From: CAVRZY01 sp963725415
GTDB lineage: Bacteria > Acidobacteriota > Terriglobia > Bryobacterales > Bryobacteraceae
Assembly (NCBI GenBank): GCA_963725415.1
Contig: CAVRZY010000206.1
Location: 3,626 to 67,625, forward strand
Direction: 5' to 3'
Length of the DNA stretch: 64,000 bases
Every line of letters begins with the position of its first letter. The first letter of the stretch is position 1. Shown piece by piece: positions 43,564 through 52,135 of the stretch. A program made the position numbers and the translations under genes. The notes beneath the pieces were generated by a model. The model was not told the DNA's origin. It did no database searches and saw nothing but the letters and a program-made list of their open reading frames with translations.

Positions 43564-45712
43564 TGAGATGTTCGAAGTGTTTTACACCACCGGCAGCCTC
43601 GTCGGGGACGCGCAAGCCAGTGATATCGGCCGGGACCTCGAGAACGCCGTCTACAAACTGGGTAATAGCGGTTTCTTCTCGGGGGAGTATATGCCGTGGG
43701 TATATAGGCGAGTCCCGGTCAGCATTGGGAAGTCATCAGACTTGATCGAGCCCTGGGGTTCCGTCCGGCGCTCTTCCTGGAGCGGTGAGACATCTTTGAG
43801 GCTGGACTACGAGTACATTCAGACGGCGCGTAGCTGGACGAAAGTGGCTCCTGGAGCAAACTTGCTCCAGGCTTGGGCCGGCCACCTGGTTTTCCACCTG
43901 ATGCTACACTTGTGGGACCCGAAGGTTCCCTTCACCCGGCATCCCTGGTTGTGGATGGATGAAGCGGTGGCCGCATGGTTTGAACACGAGATGGCGGGGG
44001 TCTCCAACTACGTGCCCATCTTCTGGCTGGGTGGGGTGGGGGACTCATCAAGGCCCTCGTGGAACCTCCAAAGCACCGGACTGGAGTTCCCACCGCTAGA
44101 ATCCCCGCCGATTCAAAGACCGTTCCATAACGAGGAAGAAGAAGAAATTTGGCGACTGGCTCTCGAAGGCCAGCTCGCCGTCCGCGCTCACGGTTACTGG
44201 GCGTCCACGTTCATCCACCACCTGAACGCCGGGCGCGCCGAAACGTGGCTGGGCTCCTTGTACATGCTGAGAGGACCCGCCGGCGTGGGCCCGAGTCCGG
44301 TGGAGGCTCTTCAGAGCTACGTCGTCAACCTCGGCGCACAGTGGGTGAGCTTCTGGGAGGAATTCGCCGGCGGACTTTTCTACGGCTCTGGCGGGTTCCG
44401 CAAGAACCCCGGGCCGGCCTTTGATCTGGTTGCTGATCGGTTTAGTAGTAGTGAACCATGGGTTGATCTCGGAGGAGAAAAAGCGCAAACCAGGACCATC
44501 TCCCGGCTCTGGGTCGCTCCCGACCTCTCCGCCACCGCCTACCACGTGGTCATGCCGGACAGTTGGCCGAAGAAATCCACCGTGACCGTCTCGGCGACCG
44601 GCGTCGGCGCGGTGGTCGTGATTCGGGAGATAGTACCTGGAAAATTGGACCCCTACAGAGGGACGAGAGAGTACAAAATAGGCGCCCAAATCGGCGTCGT
44701 GGCTTCCAGAGTGACCATCGACCTGGACACCTTCACACCGGGCCGCGACCTCCTGGTCGTGGTGGTCAATCCCCGCGCGGTCAAGCCGTTCCGCAGCACC
44801 ACCCCGGTCGTGATCGAGTTCGCGCTCAAGGCCGAGACGGGCGGAGCAGCCTGCACAAACGACCTGTACAAGATCTCGCCTACCAGCGCGTCGATCGCCG
44901 CGGACGGCGGCAGTGGGAGCGTGACTGTGACCGCCCCGAGCGGGTGCGCCTGGACCGCTGCCAGCAACGCAAACTGGATCACCATCACTTCCGGCGCCCC
45001 GGGCGCCGGCAACGGGACCGTGCAGTACTCGGTGGCCGCCAACACGAGCACTTCCTCGCGCACCGGAACCCTTACCATCGCCAGCCAGACTTTTACTGCC
45101 ACGCAAGCGGGAGCGGCCCCTCCTTCTCCAAGCGTCCCGGCGTGGCTCAAGGACCTGTCCAAAGCGAGTGTGACTTTCTGGAATATCCCGTTTGACTGCA
45201 CTTGCAGCGGGACCGGGCTCTGCCCCGTGGCCACAGGAGTAGCCGTCGTGAGTTGGAGCTATGCCACCACCGAAGGCCCGACAGCAAACTCGAAACCCCT
45301 TACCTGGAATGGGCTGACTTTCTCCCTGGATGCGACCTACACGCTACCCAACGTCCCCGGTGAAACTATCCGCATAGAGATCTCGGGCACGCTGTCGGCC
45401 GATTTCAAGGTCCTGGAAACTCTCCGCATCAAGAGAACAGTAACTAGTGTGTTTAGTACGTACTCTACTGTTTCGCAGGTTGAAGTCATCGCTCAACTAA
45501 TTCCGGTGACTATCTTCCAGGAAAACCAGGTGTCTTTCGCGTTGAGCAAGGCGCTGTATAACGCGACGCCAAGCCAATACGTGACAAACGCTGTGGCCAC
45601 TTACACGACGACTTATGGTGGCGGCGGAAGTTGCACGCAGAAGCCCGACTGGAGCCGGTTCAGGAGTGATGCGAGCCCGGATTCCCCAATTGAGGTGAAG
45701 CTCACAAAGTGA
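43466..45712 (+). CDS. Large secreted-type protein with degenerate peptidase-like region and BACON domain
   Basis: A 748-codon frame overlapping the previous one. It lacks a good ribosome-binding site and signal peptide, so it may be a further continuation of the upstream protein after another indel. Residues about 130-180 have GHLVFHLMLHLWDP and WLWMDEAVAAWFEHEM, resembling a gluzincin active site but with HxxxH in place of HExxH, so probably inactive as a protease. One BACON domain (GCAWTAASNANWITITSGAP) lies near residue 490, and a C-terminal beta region follows. No family was recognised for the whole. Confidence 0.65.
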   Translation: MESAPRFSQELSPEASGILVFVLLNVRTKLSPNEMFEVFYTTGSLVGDAQASDIGRDLENAVYKLGNSGFFSGEYMPWVYRRVPVSIGKSSDLIEPWGSVRRSSWSGETSLRLDYEYIQTARSWTKVAPGANLLQAWAGHLVFHLMLHLWDPKVPFTRHPWLWMDEAVAAWFEHEMAGVSNYVPIFWLGGVGDSSRPSWNLQSTGLEFPPLESPPIQRPFHNEEEEEIWRLALEGQLAVRAHGYWASTFIHHLNAGRAETWLGSLYMLRGPAGVGPSPVEALQSYVVNLGAQWVSFWEEFAGGLFYGSGGFRKNPGPAFDLVADRFSSSEPWVDLGGEKAQTRTISRLWVAPDLSATAYHVVMPDSWPKKSTVTVSATGVGAVVVIREIVPGKLDPYRGTREYKIGAQIGVVASRVTIDLDTFTPGRDLLVVVVNPRAVKPFRSTTPVVIEFALKAETGGAACTNDLYKISPTSASIAADGGSGSVTVTAPSGCAWTAASNANWITITSGAPGAGNGTVQYSVAANTSTSSRTGTLTIASQTFTATQAGAAPPSPSVPAWLKDLSKASVTFWNIPFDCTCSGTGLCPVATGVAVVSWSYATTEGPTANSKPLTWNGLTFSLDATYTLPNVPGETIRIEISGTLSADFKVLETLRIKRTVTSVFSTYSTVSQVEVIAQLIPVTIFQENQVSFALSKALYNATPSQYVTNAVATYTTTYGGGGSCTQKPDWSRFRSDASPDSPIEVKLTK

Positions 45713-45959
45713 TCTGCCTAGTCGGCCCGTAATCCGTCCGTCACTACGCCCGGCGCCGCTCCAACGCCGGACTGTAACACCGCCGACGTGCTCATCGCCT
45801 CACCCAGGCGGTGCCAACCCACGCCCACACCGCTCACTCACGCTCGCGGCTCGGTTCAGAGCCTCGACCGTCAGGGAGCGGTCTGCGACGCCCCGGCTAC
45901 GGACGGATTACGGTCGGGCCTCTCCGCCACGGCCACCACAGCCTCGGCGTTATCATGCC
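45713..45959. other. Non-coding region after the BACON locus
   Basis: It holds a repetitive GC-rich stretch (45830-45890) of a low-complexity type (GAGCCTCGACCGTCAGGGAG) often seen dispersed in soil bacteria, and an inverted CCGTAATCCGTCC / GGACGGATTACGG pair at 45727 and 45901. No gene is seen. Confidence 0.5.
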
Positions 45960-46210
45960 GAAGAACGGCCCGATCCAGTTGCCCCGGCCGCCGCAGCCGA
46001 TGATGCCTACTTCCATGGCCGAGTTGGCCTGTGAGCCGAAGACAGTTTCCGGCTGGAGCAACAGAATTCCGGTGGCCGCCGCAGAGGACTGAAGGAAATT
46101 GCAGGTCCATTCAGCAATTCGGTTGAATTCGGCATGATGATCTCCGTGAGAGGATTCTATCGGAAGTAGCAGGGATTTCTCACCCGGCCAGGCCGCGCAG
46201 GCCGGAGGCC
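45960..46210 (-). pseudogene. Truncated duplicate of the Gfo/Idh/MocA gene 5' end
   Basis: It matches 39942-40176 closely: the upstream leader, the start codon and about 60 codons up to WIGPFF, where similarity stops abruptly. A one-base difference after LNG shifts the frame, so no functional protein is made. It is in the same orientation as the intact gene, making direct repeats around the BACON locus. Confidence 0.85.
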
Positions 46211-46230
46211 CGCGCCACCAGGGAAGTAAA

Positions 46231-47541
46231 TTACTGCTGCTGGGGCTGGGCGGCCGTGCGGGCTGCGGAAAACTTCTCCAGATCCACCAACTGCTTCTTG
46301 ACCTGGTCGATGTCCGAGGCGTCGGGCGCCAACTCGAGGTAGTTCTTCATGTGCTGGAGGGCGCCCGCATAGTCCTGCCTATTGGCCAGGATGACTCCCA
46401 GCAGGTGCTCGACCTGGGGAACGCGGTGCTGGGTGTCGAGTTTCAGGGCTTCGCGGGCACTCTTCTCGGCGACGTCGAGGTTGCGGAGGTTGAAATTGGC
46501 AACCGAGTTGTAGAAATAGGCGGTGGGGAAATCGAAGGGGTTGAGCTTCAAGACCCGGCTGGTAGTGTCGGCGACATCCTGCCAGTTGCGCTCCTGGACC
46601 GACAGGTTGGCCAGCTCGAGGTAGGGCTTGACGAACTTGGCGTCGGCGGCCAGAGCTTGGGCATAAGCGTTTCGGGCCGGCTCGAGTTGTTTGCGTTGCT
46701 GGTGAAGGAAACCCAGCTCGAACCAGGCGACGGCGTATCTTGGATAGAGCAGAACCGCCTTTTCGAACTGTGCCAGGGCTTCCTCGATTTTTTTCTTCCT
46801 TAGGGCCTCCTTGCCCTTGTCGTAAGCCTTCTTGGCATCCTTGGGGGCCTGGAGGCTGGTGACGCTGATCGTGGAGCCCTCGACATTCGCGAGGCGGTGC
46901 AAGATGATGGTACCGACATCGGGGTTGTCCATCATGCGGCGGCCGGCCAGGTTCACCACGTCAGATCGGAAGCCGGGCAGGGAGGCGCGGAGCTCGCAAG
47001 TCGTCAGGTCTCTCTCCGTGACCCCGCGGCCGGACCTTCCGATTGTGCCCGAGGACGGCGTACCGTAACTCCCCATGGGATCCCAGCCGGAACTCACGCT
47101 GGCATCCGGCATCACGTTCATGCCCTGGCCGAGCTGGAAACTGAAGCGGCCTTTCGAGTCGGTGTAGGCTTCCGGCCTGGCGACGCCGTTGCAGACGCGC
47201 TCGATCACGATTGAATCAGGCGGCGGCGTCCCGTCGTCCATCAACACCCGACCGGAGAAGAAGAAGGAGCGCTGGATTTCGGGGATGGTTGTGCGGTCGG
47301 GCTGGGCGCCGAGATCCGGCTGGCGGGTCTGATCCCGAGGAGACGTCGGGATGGTGGGCGTTGTGGGGATGCTGGGCGTCCGGCCGCCTGAAGTTGGAGA
47401 GGTGGGCGTGCCTCCGGAGGGCGGAGCGGGAGCCGGGGTTGGCGTTTGCGGCCCTGGGGACTGGCCGGGTGCGAGTTGCACGGCCAGCGCGGCTCCTATG
47501 GCCAAGCCGACCAGGTTGCGGAGAAGCTTTCGTTTTCTCAT
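46231..47541 (-). CDS. Exported TPR protein with carboxypeptidase-regulatory-like domain
   Basis: A 436-residue protein with an N-terminal signal segment (LVGLAIGAALAVQLAPG), a Pro/Thr-rich linker (to about 80), a beta domain resembling carboxypeptidase-regulatory folds (FFFSGRVLMDDGTPPPDSIV, AYTDSKGRFSFQLG), and five or so tetratricopeptide repeats from about 235 onward (ALAQFEKAVLLYPRYAVAWF and others). It is likely a periplasmic or surface protein-interaction scaffold, common in Acidobacteria. Function not known. Confidence 0.8.
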   Translation of the reverse strand: MRKRKLLRNLVGLAIGAALAVQLAPGQSPGPQTPTPAPAPPSGGTPTSPTSGGRTPSIPTTPTIPTSPRDQTRQPDLGAQPDRTTIPEIQRSFFFSGRVLMDDGTPPPDSIVIERVCNGVARPEAYTDSKGRFSFQLGQGMNVMPDASVSSGWDPMGSYGTPSSGTIGRSGRGVTERDLTTCELRASLPGFRSDVVNLAGRRMMDNPDVGTIILHRLANVEGSTISVTSLQAPKDAKKAYDKGKEALRKKKIEEALAQFEKAVLLYPRYAVAWFELGFLHQQRKQLEPARNAYAQALAADAKFVKPYLELANLSVQERNWQDVADTTSRVLKLNPFDFPTAYFYNSVANFNLRNLDVAEKSAREALKLDTQHRVPQVEHLLGVILANRQDYAGALQHMKNYLELAPDASDIDQVKKQLVDLEKFSAARTAAQPQQQ

Positions 47542-47648
47542 AAGGAAGCCCTCGCAGGGAGGCTACCTCATTATCTCACAGCGCCGCGTGGCCGGAGCCA
47601 AACAAGGACGCCAGCGGCGCATTCGGGCACAGCGGCCGTGCCAGGGAG

Positions 47649-47720
47649 ATTGACGATTGAGGGATTGACGATTGCTGTGTCTGGCGCGGCGGTACACTGG
47701 AACGATCAATCGTCAATTGG
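47649..47720. repeat. Dispersed TTGACGATTG repeat, copy R2
   Basis: ATTGACGATTGAGGGATTGA, then GATTGCTGTGTCTGGCGC, and an inverted ATCAATCGTCAATTGG at the right end. It shares its left flank (GGCCGTGCCAGGGA) with copy R4 and its centre with copy R5. Confidence 0.8.
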
Positions 47721-47775
47721 CTGGGGACAGCGAGAGCGGTTCATCCGTTAGAATGGGGCTGAATCAGGTCGAGAT

Positions 47776-48405
47776 ATGAAACGAAGTCAAAACGTTATCT
47801 TAAGTCTGCCGCTGTTGTTGTTGCTGGCGGCTTGTTCTTCGGAAGCGCCCAAGGCCGCCGCAAAGAAAGTGGAGGAGCCCGCCCAGCCACCGGAACCCGT
47901 CTCGGCGCAGTGGGCTTTCCATCAGATGTATCTAGCGGCGCGAAGCTGGGCGGCGGACGCCCAGCCGCTGCGGCTGGCGAACGTTCCTCTGCCGGAGTTC
48001 AAGAGCGAGCAGGGGAAAGCGGGGGCTTGGCAGGCCACTTTCGTCTCGGATAGCCTGGGGCGCGCCAGGACTTTCACCTACTCGGTGGTTGAAACGGCAG
48101 GCAACCTGCACAAGGGCGTGTTTGCGGGGCTGGAGGAAGGCTGGTCGGGCAGAAGCGGGCAAGCCAAGCCCTTTCTGGTGGCGGCCTTCAAGGTGGACAC
48201 CACGGCGGCCCTGGAGACCGCCCTGAAGAAGGGCGCAGAGTACGCTAAGAAGCACCCTGACATGCCGATTAATTTTCTGCTGGAGGCGACGCCGCGCTTT
48301 CCGGATCCAGTGTGGCGGGTGATTTGGGGGGAGTCGGTCGGAACGAGCGGTTTCTCCATTTTGGTTGACGCCACGACGGGCGAATACAAGCAGACATTGA
48401 GATAA
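47776..48405 (+). CDS. Lipoprotein of unknown function
   Basis: A 209-residue protein. MKRSQNVILSLPLLLLLAAC is a lipoprotein signal with LAAC as lipobox, so the mature protein is lipid-anchored at Cys 20. The body (PVSAQWAFHQMYLAARSWAA, then PVWRVIWGESVGTSGFSILV and DATTGEYK) ends with a strand pattern reminiscent of PepSY-like domains. No enzymatic motif was seen. It stands alone between a dispersed repeat and the convergent hspR gene. Confidence 0.75.
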   Translation: MKRSQNVILSLPLLLLLAACSSEAPKAAAKKVEEPAQPPEPVSAQWAFHQMYLAARSWAADAQPLRLANVPLPEFKSEQGKAGAWQATFVSDSLGRARTFTYSVVETAGNLHKGVFAGLEEGWSGRSGQAKPFLVAAFKVDTTAALETALKKGAEYAKKHPDMPINFLLEATPRFPDPVWRVIWGESVGTSGFSILVDATTGEYKQTLR

Positions 48406-48432
48406 GGATCGTGGAGGTCTGCGGCCCAGGTT

Positions 48433-48837
48433 CTACTTCTGGCGGGCCGGCCGGGATGGAGTGATAGAGGGCAGCTCCAGCACCGGGATCAGGGAACTGG
48501 TTTCCTTTTTCTCCGGCGGCCGGATATGGGTGGCCAGCTCCTCGTTGAGGGTGCGGACGAATTCCTCGATTTCTCCCTGCATAGCGGCCATCTTCTCGCG
48601 CATGTTGAGAATGATCTCGACCCCGGCCAGATTGACGCCGAATTCCCGGGTGAGCTTGAGGATGATCTCCAGGCGCGCGAGGTCCTGCGGAGTGTAGAGC
48701 CGGGTGTTGCCCTGGCTGCGGGAGGGTTTCAGAAGGCCTTCCCTCTCGTAGAGCCGCAGAGTTTGCGGATGGAGCTGGTACTGCTCGGCCACCGCCGAAA
48801 TCATGTAAGCCGCTGCTTTGGGTCGTCCTTTAGCCAT
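48433..48837 (-). CDS. hspR: HspR, MerR-family heat-shock repressor
   Basis: A 134-residue MerR-type regulator. YMISAVAEQYQLHPQTLRLY is the N-terminal winged-helix with the HspR-specific HPQTLRLYE, followed by TRLYTPQDLARL and a coiled helix (GVNLAGVEIILNMREKM). HspR binds HAIR inverted repeats and represses chaperone genes, with DnaK as co-repressor. It is the last gene of dnaK-dnaJ-hspR, starting three bases after dnaJ, which closes a feedback loop. A matching HAIR-like site lies in the dnaK promoter. Confidence 0.92.
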   Translation of the reverse strand: MAKGRPKAAAYMISAVAEQYQLHPQTLRLYEREGLLKPSRSQGNTRLYTPQDLARLEIILKLTREFGVNLAGVEIILNMREKMAAMQGEIEEFVRTLNEELATHIRPPEKKETSSLIPVLELPSITPSRPARQK

Positions 48838-48840
48838 AGG

Positions 48841-50004
48841 TCAGGCCTCGACCTGCGCCCACATCTGCTGGCGGGGATCTTCCTGGTTGAGTTGGGCCAG
48901 TTCGCGCAAGATTTCCTTGGTGCGCTCGTCGCGCACCTTGGGGGCCTGGACCACCACCTCGACGATCTGGTCTCCGCGGGTGCTCTTGCGGGAATTGGCG
49001 ACCCCCTTTTCGCGCATGCGAAACTTCTGTCCGCTTTGAGTGCCTGGAGGTATCTTCAGCAGGGCGCGGCCATCGATGGTAGGGACTTCAACCTTAGTGC
49101 CCAGCCCGGCCTCGGTGACGGTGACGGGCACGCGGATCTCGATGTTATCGCCCTCGCGCCGGAAAAAGGGGTGGGGTTCGACGCGCACGGTGATGTACAA
49201 ATCTCCAGAGGCGGCCCCCAAGGTGCCGGCGTTACCTTTTGCGGCCACCCGCAGGCGGGTTCCGGTCTGCACGCCGGGAGGGATGCGCATCTCGACGGTC
49301 TCGGTGTGGGGAATGCGGCCATCGGTATGGCAGGTGGGACAGGCGTTACGCAGGCGCCCGCCGCCGCCGCAGCGCGGGCAGGTAAGGGTGAATCGCATCG
49401 CACCAGCCGCCTGCGTGACGTTGCCCGTGCCGTTGCATTCCGGGCAGGCGCTGGCAGAGCCGCCGGCGGCGCCGGAACCGCCGCAGGTTGGGCAGACATC
49501 GTGGCGAGCTACGTTCAAAGTCACCTGGGTGCCGCGAATGGCCTCCCAGAAACCGATGTTGAGGGTGTACTCGAGGTCGGTACCCTTCTGAGGAACGGCC
49601 TTGCGCTCCTCTTCACGGGCGGCCCGACCAAAGAACTGGCTGAACAGATCGCGGAACCCGCCCCCAGGGGCCGATTCGGCTGGCCTGCCGCCGCCCCGGG
49701 TAAAGAAATCAGTGAAGTCAAAACCGCCGAAGTCCATGCCCGGACCGTACTGGCGCGCGCCGCCGGCGCCAGGACCGGCCTCGGAGTAGAAGCCATACTG
49801 GTCGTACGTCTGCCGCTTCTTGGAGTCGCTGAGGACGTCGTAGGCTTCCTGGACTTTCTTGAACCGCTCTTCGGCGGCCTTGTCGCCGGGATTCAGATCG
49901 GGATGATACTTGCGCGCCAGACGGCGGTAGGCTTTGCGGAGCTCCTCGGGGCTGGCGTTGCGCCTGACGCCCAGCCTCTCGTAATAGTCCTGCGTCGCCG
50001 GCAT
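48841..50004 (-). CDS. dnaJ: DnaJ co-chaperone
   Basis: A 387-residue protein. A J domain (YYERLGVRRNASPEELRKAY, with HPD in KYHPDLNPG) is followed by a Gly/Phe-rich linker, four CxxCxGxG-type zinc repeats (CPTCGGSG, CPECNGTG, CPRCGGGG, CPTCHTDG) and the C-terminal substrate-binding domains. It stimulates the DnaK ATPase and delivers unfolded proteins. The start at 50004 is taken at the J domain; the open frame further upstream runs through a repeat. It lies downstream of dnaK and just before hspR. Confidence 0.95.
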   Translation of the reverse strand: MPATQDYYERLGVRRNASPEELRKAYRRLARKYHPDLNPGDKAAEERFKKVQEAYDVLSDSKKRQTYDQYGFYSEAGPGAGGARQYGPGMDFGGFDFTDFFTRGGGRPAESAPGGGFRDLFSQFFGRAAREEERKAVPQKGTDLEYTLNIGFWEAIRGTQVTLNVARHDVCPTCGGSGAAGGSASACPECNGTGNVTQAAGAMRFTLTCPRCGGGGRLRNACPTCHTDGRIPHTETVEMRIPPGVQTGTRLRVAAKGNAGTLGAASGDLYITVRVEPHPFFRREGDNIEIRVPVTVTEAGLGTKVEVPTIDGRALLKIPPGTQSGQKFRMREKGVANSRKSTRGDQIVEVVVQAPKVRDERTKEILRELAQLNQEDPRQQMWAQVEA

Positions 50005-50016
50005 TGTTTTTTGCCT

Positions 50017-50093
50017 GTAGCCTGTGGCCTGTAGCCTGTAGGAGTGTAGCTGGAGGCCAGCGGCGCTTCCTACAGGCCACAAGCTACAGGCGG
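50017..50093. repeat. Inverted repeat between dnaJ and dnaK
   Basis: A run of CCTGTAGCCTGTGGCCTGTA (50017 onward) faces its near-inverse CCTACAGGCCACAAGCTACA at the other end, with 15-25 bases between. It can form a long imperfect hairpin in the dnaK-dnaJ intergenic gap and may affect mRNA stability or relative expression. It resembles dispersed CTGTAGCC repeats. Confidence 0.7.
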
Positions 50094-50097
50094 GGAA

Positions 50098-51675
50098 TTA
50101 CTTTTTCTCTTTGTCGTCCACGTCAACGAACTCGGCGTCCACGACGCTCTCTTTCTGCTTGGCATCGGAGGCCGCCCGTCTGCCACCGTCATCGCCCGGG
50201 CCTGCCCCGGCGGCTTGCTGCGAGGTGGTCTTGTACATGGCTTCAGCCAGCTTGTGGGTGGCCTGGGTAAGCTTGTCGAGGGCGGCGTTGATCCGCTCGA
50301 CGCCCCCGCCAGCCATGGCCTTCTTGGTTTCCTCGATAGCCGATTCGATGTTCTTGGCATCGGCTTCGCCGATCTTGTCGCGGTGCTCGCGCAGCATCTT
50401 CTCGGTGTTATACACCATGGCGTCGGCGCGGTTACGAGCTTCGATTTCATCTCTGCGGCGGCGGTCATCGGCGGCATGCGATTCGGCGTCCCGAGCCATC
50501 TTCTCGACCTCCTCCTTGCTCAAACCGGAAGAGGAGGTGATGGTGATCTGCTGCTCGTTGCTGGTGGCCTTGTCTTTGGCCTTGACGTTGAGGATGCCGT
50601 TGGCGTCGATATCGAAGGTGACCTCGATTTGAGGGATGCCGCGGGGCGCCAAGGGAAGGTTCCCCAACTGGAAGACGCCCAGCAGGCGGTTATCCATGGC
50701 CATAGCGCGCTCGCCCTGGTAGACCTTGATCTCGACCGAGGTCTGGCTGTCGGCGGCGGTGGAGAAGATCTCGCTCTTGCGGGTGGGAATGGTGGTGTTG
50801 CGCTCGATCAGCCTGGTGAAGACGCCGCCTAAGGTTTCAATGCCCAGGGAAAGCGGGGTGACGTCCAGCAGCAGGACATCCTTGACCTCGCCGCCCAGCA
50901 CGCCGCCCTGAACGGCGGCGCCGACGGCCACCACTTCGTCCGGGTTGACGCCCTTGTGCGGCTCTTTGGCGAAGAAGTCCCGGACCATTTCCTGGACGCG
51001 CGGGATGCGAATCGAACCGCCCACCAGCACCACTTCGTCGATTTGCGCCGGGGTGAGCCCCGCATCTTCCATGGCCCGCTTGCAGGGGCCCAGCGTGCGG
51101 TCCAGGATGTCCTGAACCATCTGCACGAACCGCGCCCGGGTGAGTTTCATGACCAGGTGCTTGGGACCCGAGGCATCGGCGGTAATGAAGGGCAGGTTGA
51201 TCTCGGTTTCCAGCAGAGTGGAGAGTTCGATCTTGGCCTTTTCGGAGGCTTCCTTGAGGCGCTGGAGGGCCATCTGGTCCCTGGAGAGATCGATGCCGCT
51301 CTCCTTCTTGAAGTCATTGATGATCCACTCGATGATGCGCTGGTCGATGTTGTCGCCGCCCAGGTGGGTGTCGCCGTTGGTGGATTTGACTTCCACGACG
51401 CCCTCGCCGACCTCCAGAATGGAGATGTCGAAGGTGCCGCCGCCGAAGTCGTAAACGGCGATGGTCTCGTTCCTCTTCTTATCCAGGCCATAGGCCAGCG
51501 CGGCGGCGGTGGGCTCGTTGATAATGCGCATGACCTCCAGGCCGGCGATCTTGCCGGCATCCTTGGTGGCCTGCCGCTGCGAGTCGTTAAAGTAGGCCGG
51601 CACGGTGATGACTGCCCTGGTGACCTTCTCACCCAAGTAGGCCTCGGCGGCCTCCTTGAGCTTGGTCAGGATCAT
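50098..51675 (-). CDS. dnaK: DnaK chaperone, C-terminal major part
   Basis: It continues the ATPase domain of DnaK from MILTKLKEAAEAYLGEKVTR through VPAYFNDSQRQATKDAG, IINEPTAAALAYGL, VYDFGGGTFDIS and VLVGGSIRIPRVQEM. The substrate-binding domain follows (LLDVTPLSLGIETLGG, ERNTTIPT) and the acidic EFVDVDD end. It is separated from the first 115 codons by one missing C at about 51683-51690 (six C where seven are needed). An essential chaperone is unlikely to be broken in a living cell, so this is best read as one intact gene. Confidence 0.93.
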   Translation of the reverse strand: MILTKLKEAAEAYLGEKVTRAVITVPAYFNDSQRQATKDAGKIAGLEVMRIINEPTAAALAYGLDKKRNETIAVYDFGGGTFDISILEVGEGVVEVKSTNGDTHLGGDNIDQRIIEWIINDFKKESGIDLSRDQMALQRLKEASEKAKIELSTLLETEINLPFITADASGPKHLVMKLTRARFVQMVQDILDRTLGPCKRAMEDAGLTPAQIDEVVLVGGSIRIPRVQEMVRDFFAKEPHKGVNPDEVVAVGAAVQGGVLGGEVKDVLLLDVTPLSLGIETLGGVFTRLIERNTTIPTRKSEIFSTAADSQTSVEIKVYQGERAMAMDNRLLGVFQLGNLPLAPRGIPQIEVTFDIDANGILNVKAKDKATSNEQQITITSSSGLSKEEVEKMARDAESHAADDRRRRDEIEARNRADAMVYNTEKMLREHRDKIGEADAKNIESAIEETKKAMAGGGVERINAALDKLTQATHKLAEAMYKTTSQQAAGAGPGDDGGRRAASDAKQKESVVDAEFVDVDDKEKK

Positions 51676-52019
51676 GGCGGAAATTTCCGGGGGGAGTGTT
51701 TCCTGCCCTGGACCTCGACCCGGGCGTCGTTGTTCTCACCCCGAACCACCCGGTAAGGCACGAGCCTGGTTTCCTCGGTGACCTCGTCGAAGCGGCGCCC
51801 CATGAAGCGCTTGATGGAGAAAACCGTGTTCTCGGGGTTGGTGACGGCCTGGCGCTTGGCCACTTGGCCGACCAGTCTTTCCCCACTCTTGGCAAAGCCG
51901 ACCACCGAAGGGGTGGTACGGGAGCCTTCCTGGTTAGGGATGACGACCGGCTGGCCGCCCTCCATGACGGCCACCACCGAGAAGGTAGTGCCAAGATCGA
52001 TGCCGATAATCTTGCTCAT
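51672..52019 (-). CDS. dnaK: DnaK chaperone, N-terminal part
   Basis: It begins MSKIIGIDLGTTFSVVAVME, the nucleotide-binding phosphate loop of Hsp70, and continues with TTPSVVGFA and FSIKRFMGR. It ends RKHSPRKFPP after the frameshift; adding one C to the C6 run gives HSPPEISAMILTKL and fuses it with the following part. First gene of the heat-shock operon, with a strong promoter and HAIR-like operator upstream. Confidence 0.92.
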   Translation of the reverse strand: MSKIIGIDLGTTFSVVAVMEGGQPVVIPNQEGSRTTPSVVGFAKSGERLVGQVAKRQAVTNPENTVFSIKRFMGRRFDEVTEETRLVPYRVVRGENNDARVEVQGRKHSPRKFPP

Positions 52020-52091
52020 GTTGCTCGAAGCCTCCTATGAAGACCGGGAATCAATGGTTGTGGTGTAGCTCGCCACTCTTAGTACAATTCT

Positions 52092-52121
52092 ATTATCAAT
52101 CTTTAGTCCGGGACTGTCAAG
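52092..52121 (-). promoter_or_regulatory. dnaK promoter with HAIR-like HspR operator
   Basis: On the minus strand TTGACA (52115-52120) and GATAAT (52092-52097) are separated by 17 bases, a good housekeeping-sigma promoter. Over it lies CTTGACA-N7-ACTAAAG (52101-52121), matching the HAIR consensus CTTGAGT-N7-ACTCAAG at 11 of 14 positions. HspR bound here would cover the -35 box. Confidence 0.7.
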
Positions 52122-52135
52122 TTGGGCTGAGGATC

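Noticed and set aside
45811..46092. Plus-strand ORF after the BACON locus
   Set aside because: It is the antisense of the duplicated Gfo/Idh 5' end and repeat DNA.
48526..50034. 502-codon plus-strand frame opposite hspR and dnaJ
   Set aside because: The minus strand encodes clear HspR and DnaJ; the plus frame is low-complexity Gly/Ala-rich shadow.
51672..51690. Programmed ribosomal frameshift in dnaK
   Set aside because: No slippery heptamer or pseudoknot is seen, and dnaK is not known to use frameshifting; a lost C in a C run explains it.
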